Below the pieces are notes generated by a model that saw nothing but the letters and a program-made list of their open reading frames with translations, had not been told where the DNA came from and did not search any database. From positions 237,836 to 283,229 of the forward strand of contig CAUYUJ010020259.1 in the NCBI GenBank assembly GCA_963575745.1: a stretch of 45,394 bases of DNA. The letters are read 5' to 3'. Each line of letters starts with the position of its first letter. Position 1 is the first letter of the stretch. The DNA is from Prorocentrum cordatum (taxonomy: Eukaryota; Sar; Dinophyceae; Prorocentrales; Prorocentraceae). Shown here piece after piece: positions 9,963-19,433 of the stretch. The translations under genes were made by a program, and so were the position numbers.

Positions 9963-10769
9963 GTGTGCGCAGTGGTGAAATATGAGAAACCAGAGACTGC
10001 TGACAAGGCCGCCCTGACCATCCATAGCGAAAGGTTTCAAACAACTTCTGCGAAGGCCGCGATGCTCCGTTGCACGGACTACATCGCCGATGTCGGCCAC
10101 TGCAAGTCCTCCAGCGACACTGCCGGCGCCATCAGCTGCCCTGTGACCTACGGCGGGCATCATGCCGCGCGGGAGACCGAGGCCAGAAAAGGCGGCGACC
10201 AGCCTGCTGCACACTGCCACGTTCTTCTGGGAGCGCCATCGGCGGAGGAGGATAACAGCGGCCACGACATCGCGACCGTCTGCGAGACAACGCTGGTGCT
10301 TGTCTTTGACGTCCGCTCCGAGCTCATTGGCTTCGTCGTGGGAGAGTTCAAGGCTGAGCAGAAGATTCTCGCCGAGCATCAGAAGCGGAAGGCCTTCGTC
10401 GAGGGTCTCTTTGAAAAGGGGGCCATCACCAGAGGACGCGCGATGATGCAAGTCGAGGCGTACGCGGAGCGAACAGAAATAATGGATAGATGCGCAGTGG
10501 CACGCGAGGTCACAGCTGGTGGCCCTCCTCGACCACGAATGATGCTTAAGGCCTTCGGTTCACCCACAGTTGTGACGACGACAACGCGCGACGGCGACAT
10601 CGGAAGCGTCTCCACATTCCTCCTGCCCCTCTCTCCGACAGCAATGCCACCTGGCCAACCCTGTGGCCGCCGCCCGTGCCGCACCACACACAGGCACCCC
10701 CGTGCGCAGCGCAGCCGCGTGGCCGCGCTTACTTCAGGGATGTGTGGGGCAGTTGGGAGGACCTGCTAA
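9963..10769 (+). CDS. Hypothetical protein, 268 residues
   Basis: Uninterrupted plus-strand frame from ATG at 9963 to a stop at 10767-10769. The middle reads like real protein: ETTLVLVFDVRSELIGFVVG followed by a charged helical block EFKAEQKILAEHQKRKAFVE. The last 60 residues are Pro/Arg/Thr-rich and less convincing. No signal peptide, membrane segment or known motif is seen. Residues about 60-95 echo a segment near 9650-9760. It could be an exon of a larger gene or a decayed duplicate. A minus-strand frame over the same DNA is open for 164 residues, so the strand is not beyond doubt. Confidence 0.35.
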   Translation: MCAVVKYEKPETADKAALTIHSERFQTTSAKAAMLRCTDYIADVGHCKSSSDTAGAISCPVTYGGHHAARETEARKGGDQPAAHCHVLLGAPSAEEDNSGHDIATVCETTLVLVFDVRSELIGFVVGEFKAEQKILAEHQKRKAFVEGLFEKGAITRGRAMMQVEAYAERTEIMDRCAVAREVTAGGPPRPRMMLKAFGSPTVVTTTTRDGDIGSVSTFLLPLSPTAMPPGQPCGRRPCRTTHRHPRAQRSRVAALTSGMCGAVGRTC

Positions 10770-10870
10770 CGCTTGCCGCCCAGGCCTCAGACCTCAGGCA
10801 GGCGGCTGGACACAATCGTGTCGTCACAAGTCCTAGTGATGAACTCGCCCACTGCATCGAGTATCGAAGA

Positions 10871-11148
10871 GGGGGGGAGGAGGAGGATGAGGAGGAGGAG
10901 GAGGCGGCGGCGGACGAGGAGGAGGCGGAGGAGGCGGAGGAGGCGGAGGAGGAGGAGGAGGCGAAGGCAACGGAGGAGGAGGAGGAGGAGAAACAAAACG
11001 AAGAGGAGGAGGAGGAGAAGGAGGAGGAGGAGGAGGAGGATGAAGAGGAGGATGAGGAGGAGGATGAGGAGGAGGAGGCGCAGCAGCAGCAGCAGCAGCA
11101 GCAGCAGCCGCAGCCGCAGCCGCCGCAGCAGCAGCAACGGGCAGGAGG
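10871..11148. repeat. GAG array followed by CAG/CCG array
   Basis: GAG triplets with GCG and GAT interruptions to about 11078, then CAGCAGCAG and CAGCCG to about 11140. In one plus frame it reads poly-Glu then poly-Gln/Pro and stays open for 240 codons (10676-11398), but nothing outside the repeat supports a gene. Confidence 0.9.
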
Positions 11149-11403
11149 CATGAGCAGCGGCAGCGGCAGGAGCAGGAGGAGCGGGGCGGGGCACAGTCTC
11201 GGCACGCCCCTTCTCCTCCCCGCGCGGCAGGAAAGGTGCGGAGTTTTCGGGCGAGGCCGCCCGTTTGCGTCCCCGTCTGTCAGGCCTGATGCCTGGGCCC
11301 TCGGCCGCGGCACTGTGCGAACGAGGCTGGCTGCTCGACGTAGTCGGCGCTCCCTGGCCCCAGACCTCGACGATCGAGGGTGGAGGTTCGAGGACTGAGG
11401 TTC

Positions 11404-11508
11404 TTGGCATCGCTCGGACGTGTGCCTTTCTTCTCGGCGAGAACCATCGAGGACCATCCTAGACCATCGAGCAGCGACAAACACGCACGAGACCGAAACA
11501 TGCACGGG
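11404..11508 (+). repeat. Dispersed repeat, copy 1
   Basis: Matches 23419-23525 in the same orientation. Both begin TTGGCATCGCTCGGACGTGT, share CTTCTCGGCGAG and ACCATCGAGGA, and end ATGCACGGG. Small indels separate them. Function unknown. Confidence 0.75.
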
Positions 11509-11835
11509 AACCTCCTACCCTGACACGTCGATTAAGGAATTGGCCGTTTTCGGTTCGCGACAGGGCGTCGCGGCCGTCATTTTAGCGGGTCCAGGTCCGT
11601 CGGTTTCGGTCCTGGGCCGTTCTCACTAAGGGGAGGCTTGCCACAGGGAGGTTGGTCCACCGCCGACTCGGAGGCGACCCCTCCTCGTCGCCACGGCTGG
11701 ACCCTCGCCGACGTTCTCACGGGACCGCGCCCATGACGGGTCCGTGGGTCGCTTTCGGACCCGCGGGCCCAGGCCCGCTCGCGTCGGGGCAGACATCACG
11801 ACGGACCTCTTCTGGCAGCTTCAGGAGGGGAAAAG
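11509..11835. other. No recognisable gene
   Basis: GC-rich stretch between two repeats with only short open frames and no motif. Confidence 0.35.
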
Positions 11836-11975
11836 CACACACAGACAGAATTCGATCGTCGATTCTCAGGAAAGTATGGTAAAATATGGGAAGTGGGGGG
11901 AAAGATGAAAGCCCAGATCATGTTCCCAAATATTGGACATCCTGGGATTCGTGTCCATTTATTTGTGTAGAAGGC
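11836..11975 (+). repeat. Degenerate direct repeat, copy 1
   Basis: Resembles 12506-12620. Shared blocks are ACAGAC, ATCGTCGA, TGGGGGGAAAGA and ATCCTGGGATT followed by a GT-rich stretch. In this copy the GT stretch is short (TTATTTGTGTAG); in the second it has grown into a microsatellite. Confidence 0.55.
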
Positions 11976-12505
11976 GGCTGGGAAGGCCCAGTCCCCGCGG
12001 AGGGGGTCGAAGTCTCCAGGGGTCCGCTCTGCGAAGCAAATTTCAGCGTTGGACGCCTGGGCGCAACGGGGCGGCCACGGGGAACACGACGTTTTCTCGA
12101 CGCCCGCGCGCCCCCCGAAACGGCAGCTCCAGTTCCTCGAAGATGACGAGCCCGTGATGGCATTCCGTTCACCAGCGCCCCGCTGTCGCAAGATTGCCTC
12201 CGGCGGTTCAAAGGTCAGGCCCTGAGGGGAGGGGCCCGAGGCCCAAGGGACGAGTGGCCTCTACCAGTGAGGGTTCTCCTTGTGATCCTCCTCCTATCCT
12301 CAGGATCCCATCCTTACGGGCCCTGCCTTTCAACCGCCGACGTCGCGCACTCTCCCAATGCAGAGCCGAGGGAATCACGCGCAGAAGGACGCGGACGAGA
12401 AGAATCTAGAGAGAAGCGGCAGAGGGGCAGCGGCGGGCATCGGCAGCAGTGCACGCGCCCGCCTCACCCCCCGCCCGCCCGCCCTACGACGGGAGGGAAA
12501 ACAAG
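11976..12505. other. No recognisable gene
   Basis: Between the two copies of the degenerate repeat. Several overlapping short frames on both strands and no convincing protein. A TCC-rich bit lies near 12280. Confidence 0.3.
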
Positions 12506-12626
12506 AACGCACAGACGCAATTCATCGTCGACGCCCAGGGAAGAGATGGGAACTGGGGGGAAAGACGGAAATACAGAACATGTCAACAAATGCGGGGGAT
12601 CCTGGGATTTGTGTGTGTGTGTGTGT

Positions 12627-12666
<40 letters not shown>
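12506..12666 (+). repeat. Degenerate direct repeat, copy 2, with GT microsatellite
   Basis: Second copy of the 11836-11975 repeat. From 12609 to 12666 it becomes a GT dinucleotide run with a single AT interruption. Cys/Val and Thr/His open frames here come from the GT run. Confidence 0.7.
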
Positions 12667-12670
<4 letters not shown>

Positions 12671-12845
12671 GGGCCCCTGCCCTGTGCCGCGCCCCAGCTT
12701 TCGTTCCTTCCAGGGCGTCTGCCCCGGCCTTCCTCGTCCTTCTCTGGCGTGGCGGCGGAGGTGGGCCATGGTGGCGGCGGGCGCTGGCCACGAGCGGCTG
12801 CGGACGTGGGCCACGGCGTCTTCGAAGAAGGAAGAGGAAGAAGCA
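12667..12845. other. GC-rich stretch without recognisable gene
   Basis: Lies between the GT microsatellite and the first AT-rich island. Open frames run into it from the microsatellite, but no domain is visible. Confidence 0.3.
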
Positions 12846-13190
12846 GAGACATAATAATAGTAGTATTACAAATAATAGCAATTAGAGTAACCTTACGAAG
12901 AAGAGTACTACTAATAAGCATGCTCATACAAATAATACGAATACGATCCATAACACTCATGATAAAAAGAAGAACAACACTATTACTGAGGAGAAGAATC
13001 AGAGGGGAACGCACATTCATAGTATTACTATTACTACTACTCGCATGATTATAATTAATAACAAATGCATCACTGCTCGTAGATCTAGTGTTAACATTAT
13101 TTGTCGCAGTATTACGGATATTGATAAGACGAATCGTACAAATCGTATTAATGGTAATCATCATACTAGCTGCATGAACACAACATTTCG
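12846..13190. repeat. AT-rich island with triplet periodicity (1)
   Basis: A sharp drop in GC compared with its surroundings. Triplets such as ATA, CGA, AAT, ACT and CTA recur in one phase, so one frame reads mostly Ile, Arg, Leu and Thr. I read this as a decayed ATA/CGA-type trinucleotide array, the same family as the island at 14180-14680. No gene is visible. Confidence 0.6.
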
Positions 13191-13627
13191 GAGCTCCGCG
13201 CAGGTTTCTTGGATTTCCTGGCGGCACCTCTGATGCCGCCCCTGGCGCGCGGGTGGCGCCAGGGAGGCGGGTCCGGCGCCGATCCAAGAAATCCCTGCGG
13301 CCTTCCGAGAACTTAGCTTTATGCCTCTCTTCGTCGCGAGGAGGGAGCGGAAGGCTGGGGCGCCGAGAGGGGTGGCAGGGGAGGGGTGAGACGGGCGCGT
13401 GCGTGGCTGCCGCTCCCTGCCGCTGCACCCTTGCTCTCCCTGGGGTGCCTGGCCTTTGCAAGGCCATGTGTGTATGCAGTGCTTTGCTCCTGCTCTACGC
13501 TGGGGGCGCTCGTGAAGGAGTGTGCCCCCAGGCTTCAGACCCTGGGGGACTCCTCGTCTGCCGGGGTCGGCGGCGATGCTCGCCGGTCGCCAGGCCCTGG
13601 AATTCCTGATCTACGGGTTCCCCCCAC
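13191..13627. other. No recognisable gene
   Basis: GC-rich, with overlapping open frames on both strands. A small inverted match (CCTGGCGGCACC against GGTGGCGCCAGG, near 13217-13263) can form a short hairpin. Confidence 0.35.
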
Positions 13628-13755
13628 CCTCCTCCTCCTCCTCCTCCTCCTCCTCCCTCCTCCTCCTCCTCCTTCTCCTCCTCCTCCTCCTCCTCCTCCT
13701 CCTCCTCCTCCTCCTCCTCCTCCTCCTCCTCCTCCTCCTCCTCCTCCCCCTCCTC
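13628..13755. repeat. CTC array, left arm of a large pyrimidine/purine inverted pair
   Basis: CTC/CCT triplets on the plus strand. The reverse-complementary GAG array starts about 170 bp downstream at 13926, so single strands of this region could fold into a long stem. Confidence 0.92.
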
Positions 13756-13925
13756 GTCTGGCTCAGGCCTCCAGGGCCTCGCCGTGTCCTCGCCGTGTCC
13801 CTCGTCGGGCTCGGGCCTCCGACTCCCCGCTTCTCTTGTTTGTTGGTCGCTTGCCCATTCGGGCCCTTCCCGGGCCCGCTCTCCGGCCCGGGTCGTTTTT
13901 CACGGCGGGGCGTGGAAGGGGCCTC

Positions 13926-14178
13926 AGGAGGAGGAGGGGGAGGGGGAGGTGGAGGGGGGGGGAGGGGGAGGAGGAGGAGGAGGAGGGAGGGAGGAGGAGG
14001 GGGAGGGGGAGGGAGGAGGAGGAGAGGAGGAGGAGGAGGAGGAGGAGGGGAGGAGGAGGAGGAGGAGGAGGAGGAGGAGGAGGAGGAGAGGAGGAGGAGG
14101 AGGAGGAGGGGGGGAGGAGGAGGAGGGGAGGGGGAGGAGGAGGAGGAGGAGGAGGAGGAGGAGGAGGAGAGGAGGAGG
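13926..14178. repeat. GAG array, right arm of the inverted pair
   Basis: GAG/GGGA purine triplets, partly interrupted, complementary to the CTC array at 13628-13755. It ends abruptly at the second AT-rich island. Poly-Glu/Gly/Arg frames are artefacts. Confidence 0.92.
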
Positions 14179-14179
14179 A

Positions 14180-14680
14180 ATAAACATATGAGTAATGTTA
14201 CTTAGACATATAAAGCGAACACGATCACTATTTTTTCCTTATGAACAGCCATATTGCGAATACGAAGGAGACGAACAATGATATACTAAAACGAAGGCTT
14301 ATACTAATAACACTAATACTACCAAGAATAACCGCACGTATTCAGATACAAATAATAAGCATACGGATACTACTAATAACGAACATGCTAAGAAAACGAA
14401 TTATAATACTATTATTCAGTAGACTAAGAATACGCATACGAATAAGGGAACGAAGAAACATCAGACGAACATTATTAACCTAATCATACGACTATTTCGA
14501 ATGATGCTACTGTTACTAAAACTACCAACCAGTATATTTACCATCGCATTCGTAGTAACAGTAACAAGAGCAGTGCGACTACCACACATCATAAGTTATA
14601 TTACTAATACGAAGGATAACCAAGAGTACTAAGAATACGAATGCGATGAGTGATAGTAAGAATAATAGTACGAATGAGAG
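14180..14680. repeat. AT-rich island with triplet periodicity (2)
   Basis: About 500 bp of low-GC sequence between two GAG arrays. Phased ATACGA-like triplets give alternating Ile-Arg runs such as RLRIRIRIRE in the frame 14241-14483. The same texture as 12846-13190 suggests one decayed satellite family. No gene. Confidence 0.6.
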
Positions 14681-14815
14681 GAGGAGGAGGAGGAGGAGGA
14701 GGAGGAGGAGGAGGAGGAGGAGGGGAGGAGGAGAGGAGGAGGAGGGAGGAGGAGGAGGAGGAGGAGGAGGAGGAGGAGGAGGAGGAGGAGAGGAGGTGCC
14801 CCCCCCCCCCCCCCC
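14681..14815. repeat. GAG array ending in a 17-base C run
   Basis: GAG triplets to about 14796, then 17 consecutive C at 14799-14815. The switch from purine to poly-C on one strand is abrupt. Confidence 0.92.
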
Positions 14816-15111
14816 TGGAGATGGGGCCCCAGGCCTCTCCTCGGGTGCGGTCCGGTCGGAGTTTCGAGGCCCATTCCGCCGTGGCCACGGTGGCGCCCCT
14901 GGAAGCGCCCAAAGACCCTCGGGACATCCGATTTGCTCGGCGATGGGCTCAGCCCAAGAAGTGCACCCCTTCACAGAATGCTCGCGCGGCTTCCGATGGA
15001 GCGCGGTCCACGCGAGAGACGAATTGGAACTCGAGGGACTGCAGTATGCTGGCCTCCCCGCGGTCCGTAATTAGGCGGGGCTCCTTCCGGAGCGCCAGAC
15101 GTGCGAGGGTG
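14816..15111. other. No recognisable gene
   Basis: Open in two plus frames as continuations of the GAG frames. Composition is unremarkable and no domain is seen. Confidence 0.35.
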
Positions 15112-15259
15112 TGCCGAAGAGGGCACAGCAACGCTATGCTAGCTCCCCCACTGGGGCCTTAGATGGAGCCCTCAATGGGGGACGTTCTGCGTAAGGTGTG
15201 TCTGTCTGTCTGTGTGTGTGTGTGTGTGTGTGTGCGTGTCTGTGTGTGTGTGTGTGTGT

Positions 15260-15299
<40 letters not shown>

Positions 15300-15475
15300 C
15301 GAAATTGGCGCGCGCGCGGCGGTGCCATGCGAATTCCTCCGCTGGGTCCATAGGTTGTGCCGACATGAGCGCGGCAGCGCCATGCGAGTTCCCCGTTGGG
15401 GCCATGGCGGAGCTCCCTGCGGGGCACGACCTGTGATACGGGTGTGCCGGCGTCGGCGCGGTTCGGGTGTTGCTA
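15112..15475 (+). repeat. Degenerate GTGCCGA-led repeats with embedded TG microsatellite
   Basis: Units starting GTGCCGA at 15112, 15296 and 15358 each continue to a GC(C/T)ATGC motif, a CCCC/TCCGC block and TGGGGCC or TGGGTCC. A TG/CG microsatellite (about 15201-15299) separates the first two. A possible fourth start, GTGCCGG, lies near 15452. Cys/Val and Thr/His frames over the TG run are artefacts. Confidence 0.5.
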
Positions 15476-15869
15476 GGAGTGCCCTTTCCCAAGGTGCCCC
15501 CAGGATCTCCAAGGAGGCCCCCACGGCCTCCCGTGCACCCCAAACGAGGCCCAGCGGGCCTCAGGCGCTCCAGAGTTGACCGACAAGCTGGAGGCACCTT
15601 GGGCCAGGGGCACCTTCAGCAGCCCCCGAGCGGCGGCTGCATCGTGACCACCCACGCTGCTCCACCATCCCCTCCTCTCGGGCAGGACGAAATGGGGGGA
15701 TGGGGACAGGGGGGGTTACGAAATCTGCTGCGTGTGCAGCTGGCTTCGGCCCCACCGAGGGGCCCATTCCTCGATACATGGCCGCCTCTGGCGCCGGGAG
15801 GCACCGGGAAAATCAGCTACGGGAGCTGAAGCTCAAACCCCCCCTTTGCTATCCCCGCCTTTCGCCCGG
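15476..15869. other. No recognisable gene
   Basis: Several 60-160 codon frames overlap on both strands, all Pro/Gly/Ala-rich, with no motif. Confidence 0.35.
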
Positions 15870-15953
15870 CCCGGTCCTCCTCGTCCTCCTCCCCGGGCCC
15901 CTCCTCTCGGCGCCGAGAGGAGGGGCCCAGGGAGGAGGACGAGGAGGACCGGG
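15870..15953. repeat. 84-bp near-perfect palindrome, no spacer
   Basis: The arms 15870-15911 and 15912-15953 are reverse complements at 41 of 42 positions. The single mismatch is CCCGGGG against CCCAGGG. The centre reads CTCGGCGCCGAG. The plus strand could extrude as a 42-bp hairpin or cruciform. Confidence 0.92.
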
Positions 15954-15959
15954 GAGGAG

Positions 15960-16110
15960 GACGAGGGCCCCTCCTCCTCCCCGGCCTGCGGGCCCCTCCC
16001 CGGCGCGCGGGCCTCTCCGTGGCTCGCGGGCCCCTCCTCTCGGTCCGCGGGGCCCCTCCTCTCGGCCTGCGGGCCCCCCTGCGCGCTCGCCCCGACCCGC
16101 GGGTTCTCCG
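15960..16110 (+). repeat. Tandem GC-rich repeat, unit about 20 bp
   Basis: About six diverged copies of a unit like CGGCCTGCGGGCCCCTCCTC, followed by CTCGCCCCGACCCGCGGG. A related block occurs at 38205-38340. Long Pro/Arg/Ala frames here are artefacts. Confidence 0.7.
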
Positions 16111-16652
16111 CCCGGCCCTCCCTCGTCTTCCCCCCCCCCTGGGCTGAAGCCTGCTCCGCAGGGCCGAGTCCCGACCTGAGGAAGCGCACCCACCCCGACG
16201 CCCATGGCCCATAGGCGTTGCGGGGTGCTGGCGGCACACGGCGCAGGGTGGCCGCTGTCCCGCGGGGCTTCAACACCTGCGCATAGCCTCCTCTTCATGT
16301 CTCCTCGTCGCTCCCACTCCTCCTCCCCCCCTGTCCTCCTCGATTGCTCCATTGTCCTCCTCGGTCCTCCTCGTCCTCCTCCTCGCGTTCTGACCAGGAC
16401 AGCCACATGGGGCGCCCCCAGGAGCCGTCAAATGCTTGAATTGCATCGGAATCATCTTGGGGCAGCCGAGCCCAGGAGGGCTCCCGCGGCAAGCAGGCAT
16501 TCGAGACCCGTGGAGGTTGTGGAAGAAGCAGGCTTCCCAGCTGAGCTCTCATCCTCCCCTTCCTCCTCCCCCCCCTCCACCGTCCTCGCACTCGATCAGC
16601 CGACCTGTACTGCTGTCCTGCAGCCGTTCTGGTTCAGAGCCGCTGGGCCTCA
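16111..16652. other. No recognisable gene
   Basis: A TCC-rich patch near 16316-16385 and otherwise unremarkable sequence. It could hold upstream exons or the 5' region of the ORF that follows, but I cannot support any. Confidence 0.3.
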
Positions 16653-17312
16653 GTGCCTCGCCCTCCAAGCTGTTCGGTGCCCGCCGCCCTGCCGCGGCAC
16701 AGCCCCGCCCTTCCGGGGATGATGCGCTACTCTGCCGCCCCGCAGCCCCGCATTCCCAAGCTGATGCGCGCTGCCGGTGGGTCGCGCGAGCCAGAGCCAG
16801 AGCCAGAGCCGGGCCAGGACAGCCCGGCTGACGTGCACCGCCGTGGCCTGATGTGGACGAGCGAGCTGCGCTTCGTCCCGCACTGGGTGGACCTGTCGGC
16901 CCCCCCGGCGCGGGCAGCGCTTGCACCGTGGGCCTCGGCTCACGCGGCTGCAGCGGAAGGCAGGGCGGAGCTGCCAGATGCCGAGGTGACCCACGTCCAC
17001 CCGCCGAGGAGTTCGCCGCTCGCGGGCCCTGCGCCGTCGCCAGGGCCAGTGGCGCGGCTGGCCGAGCAGGGCACGCCTGTGAGTCCCGCCCCCCTGGTCT
17101 CGCCCCAGAGTAGCCCGGCCAGGCTGGAGCCGGAGTGGATGTCGACGCCCAGCCGTGCTGAGCTGGATGCTCTGAAGCGTATGCGTGACGCGCTTGCGGC
17201 GCTGGAGGCGCTGGATGCGCCCGAGGTGCCAGAGTGGAGCGCTCCGCGCATAGGCCGCGTGAGCAACCAGGCCCTTCGTGGCGGGAGGCAGCAAGGCCGA
17301 CCTCCGTTTTAG
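16653..17312 (+). CDS. Hypothetical Pro/Ala-rich protein, up to 219 residues
   Basis: Open to a stop at 17310-17312. The start could be 16653 or, more naturally, the ATG at 16719 (MMRYSAAPQPRIPKLMRAAG). It has a short EPEPEPEPG run, a more ordered stretch RGLMWTSELRFVPHWVDLSA, and a charged C-terminal helix AELDALKRMRDALAALEALD that could form a short coiled coil. GC falls just after the stop, as in a 3' UTR. No domain, signal peptide or membrane segment is seen. A minus-strand frame is also open for 255 codons, so the call is tentative. Confidence 0.35.
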   Translation: MPRPPSCSVPAALPRHSPALPGMMRYSAAPQPRIPKLMRAAGGSREPEPEPEPGQDSPADVHRRGLMWTSELRFVPHWVDLSAPPARAALAPWASAHAAAAEGRAELPDAEVTHVHPPRSSPLAGPAPSPGPVARLAEQGTPVSPAPLVSPQSSPARLEPEWMSTPSRAELDALKRMRDALAALEALDAPEVPEWSAPRIGRVSNQALRGGRQQGRPPF

Positions 17313-17794
17313 GCACTAGGCACCACCAGTTTTCAATTGCTGGCAGGAGCAGGGGGGCGAGGAAACGGAAGTGGAGGACGGGGAGGAGGATGAGGCCAGG
17401 AACCGTTCTGTCCGCGTGCTTCCATCACAAGTTTTCTGAGATGCGTGTGACATAGATATCAGAAGGTCGGTATATACATGCAGCAGACCTGGGCCAGCTA
17501 ATTGGGCGCCGCCCGCCAGCTACCTGGCCGCTCGGCGTCTGCCACGCTTTGCTCCCAAGTTTCCTAGAGCCGACCGCGCACCAGCAGCTAAACACACATT
17601 CTTCGAAGACGTCTATGGCGAATTACATCTGTGGCAGAAAATTGCGGCGAGCTATCGGATTTGGTGCTCATCCCCAACCATTGTGGAAACCCTTCGGGGA
17701 ACACGTGGGAGAACAAGAAAAGGAGAAAGAGGAGAGGGATGAAAAAGGAGGAGCAGAAGTCAAAGGAGGAGGAGGAGAAGGGGAGGAGGAGGAG
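17313..17794. other. Lower-GC stretch running into a GGA array at the gap
   Basis: Moderate GC, no recognisable gene. From about 17720 it becomes AAG/GAG purine-rich and is cut by the assembly gap. Confidence 0.4.
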
Positions 17795-17894
17795 NNNNNN
17801 NNNNNNNNNNNNNNNNNNNNNNNNNNNNNNNNNNNNNNNNNNNNNNNNNNNNNNNNNNNNNNNNNNNNNNNNNNNNNNNNNNNNNNNNNNNNNN
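17795..17894. other. Assembly gap, 100 N
   Basis: Exactly 100 N, a conventional gap size. The left edge is a GGA array and the right edge a CCAAGACGG minisatellite, so the gap was probably caused by repeats and its true length is unknown. Confidence 0.99.
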
Positions 17895-18775
17895 CCAAGA
17901 CGCTTTAAGATGGCTCCAAGACGGCCCAAGAGGCTTCCAAGAGGCTTCCGAAGGGGGCCCCGAGATGCAACAATCATTGATTTTCCAATGGTTTTTGAAG
18001 GTTTTTCGGGTTGCAGCCTTTTCGGGCCAAGAACGGCCCAAAACGGCCCAAGAGGCTCCAAAGATCGTCCCACAACGGCCCAAGAGGCCCCCCAAAGGGC
18101 CCGAAAAAGGTTTAGGAGGGCCCCAAGACGGCCCCAGAGGAGCCCGAAACGGCCCAAGAGAGCCCCAAGACGGCCCAAGAGAGCCCCAAGAGAGCTCAGG
18201 AATGCTGTCCAGCAAGTGTTTTTTTTGGAGAGGGCTTCCCAAAAGACACTTCCCACGGCTGCCCAAAAGATGCCCGAAGAGGCCCCAATAGGTCCCGAGA
18301 GGGCCCCAAGACGGTCCAAGAGAGTCTCGAGACGGCCCCAGAGGCCCTCAAGAGGGCCCCCGAGAGGGCCTCAGGAGGCCAACAACCTTGATATCCTTAG
18401 GGTTTTTGCAAGTTTTTAGGGTTCCCCCCTTTTCCGTCCCAGAAGGGCCCCAGACGGCCCAAGAGGCCCCAAAGATCGTCCCAAGACAGCCCCAGAGGCG
18501 CCCCAAATTTGCCCCAAAACGGTCCAAGAGGGCCCCCAGACGGGCCCAAGACGGCCTAAGAGGCCCCAAATATCATCCCAAGACGGCCCCCGAGGCACCC
18601 CAAACGGGCCCAAGACGGTCCAAGAGGGCCCCAAGACGGGCCCAAGACGGCCTAAGAGGCCCAAAATATCATCCCAAGACGGCCCCCGAGGCGTCCCAAA
18701 GGGGCCCAAAACGGCCCAAGATGAGGGCCCCGAGGGCCCTCAGAGCCTAAGAGGGCCCCAATAGGCTCCCAAGCG
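17895..18775 (+). repeat. CCAAGACGGCCC minisatellite array
   Basis: About 880 bp of short units alternating CCAAGACGGCC and CCAAGAGGCC. In 18455-18760 a higher-order period of about 95 bp appears: ACGGCCTAAGAGGC recurs at 18551 and 18646. Long open frames on both strands (minus strand rich in GPSWGSLGP) arise because the unit lacks stops. The same family occurs in reverse at 19434-19912. Confidence 0.88.
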
Positions 18776-18781
18776 CGCCCG

Positions 18782-19214
18782 AAGAGGAGGAGGAGGAGGA
18801 GGAGGAGGAGGAGGAGGAGGGAGGAGGAGGGAGGAGGAGGAGGAGGAGGAGGAGGAGGAGGAGAAGGACGAGGACGAGGCCAAGGGAGGAGGAGGAGGGA
18901 GGTAGAAGGGGAGGGGAGGAGGAGGAGGATGAGGAAGAGGAGGAGGATGAGGAGGAGGAGGAGGGAGGAGGAGGAGGAGGAGGGGGGGGAGGGAGAGAGG
19001 AGGAGGAGGATGAGGAGGAGGAGGAGGAGGAGGAGGAGGAGGCGAGGAGGGGGAGGAGGAGGAGGAGGAGGCAGAGAGGAGGAGGAGGAGGAGGAGGAGG
19101 AGGAGGAGGAGGAGGAGGAGGAGGAGGAGGCGGAGGAGGCGGAGGCGGAGGCGGAGGCGGAGGCGGAGGCGGAGGAGGAGGAGGAGGAGGAGGAGGAGGA
19201 GGAGGAGGAGGAGG
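18782..19214. repeat. Large GAG/GGA purine array
   Basis: About 430 bp, mainly GGA triplets with GGC, GAT and GGG variants, including a GGC-GGA alternation at 19131-19170. It separates two oppositely oriented minisatellite blocks. Poly-Glu, Leu, Pro and Ser frames are artefacts. Confidence 0.95.
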
Positions 19215-19433
19215 ACGTGCGCCAACGCAACAATCTCTGAACACGAAGGCTCCCAGGAGCGCGGGTTGACGTAACAAGCTCTCAACGCCAAGTCTCCCAG
19301 TACGAGCGGTGGTGTCAGTAATTGTGGTTCATTTGTTTGAGGCGCTCTTTCCGTTTCCGTGCCGGCCCAGGTCTAGTGGCCTCCGGCCTATCCCGCCACC
19401 GTGCCGGGTTTGTAGCTGAGAGGCCTCTGGCAT
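19215..19433. other. No recognisable gene
   Basis: Non-repetitive stretch between the purine array and the reversed minisatellite. No motif. Confidence 0.35.

Noticed and set aside
17588-18750. Long frames rich in GPSWGSLGP or PKRAPRRPKR
   Set aside because: Translations of the CCAAGACGG minisatellite, some crossing the N gap. The unit has no stop codon in several frames.
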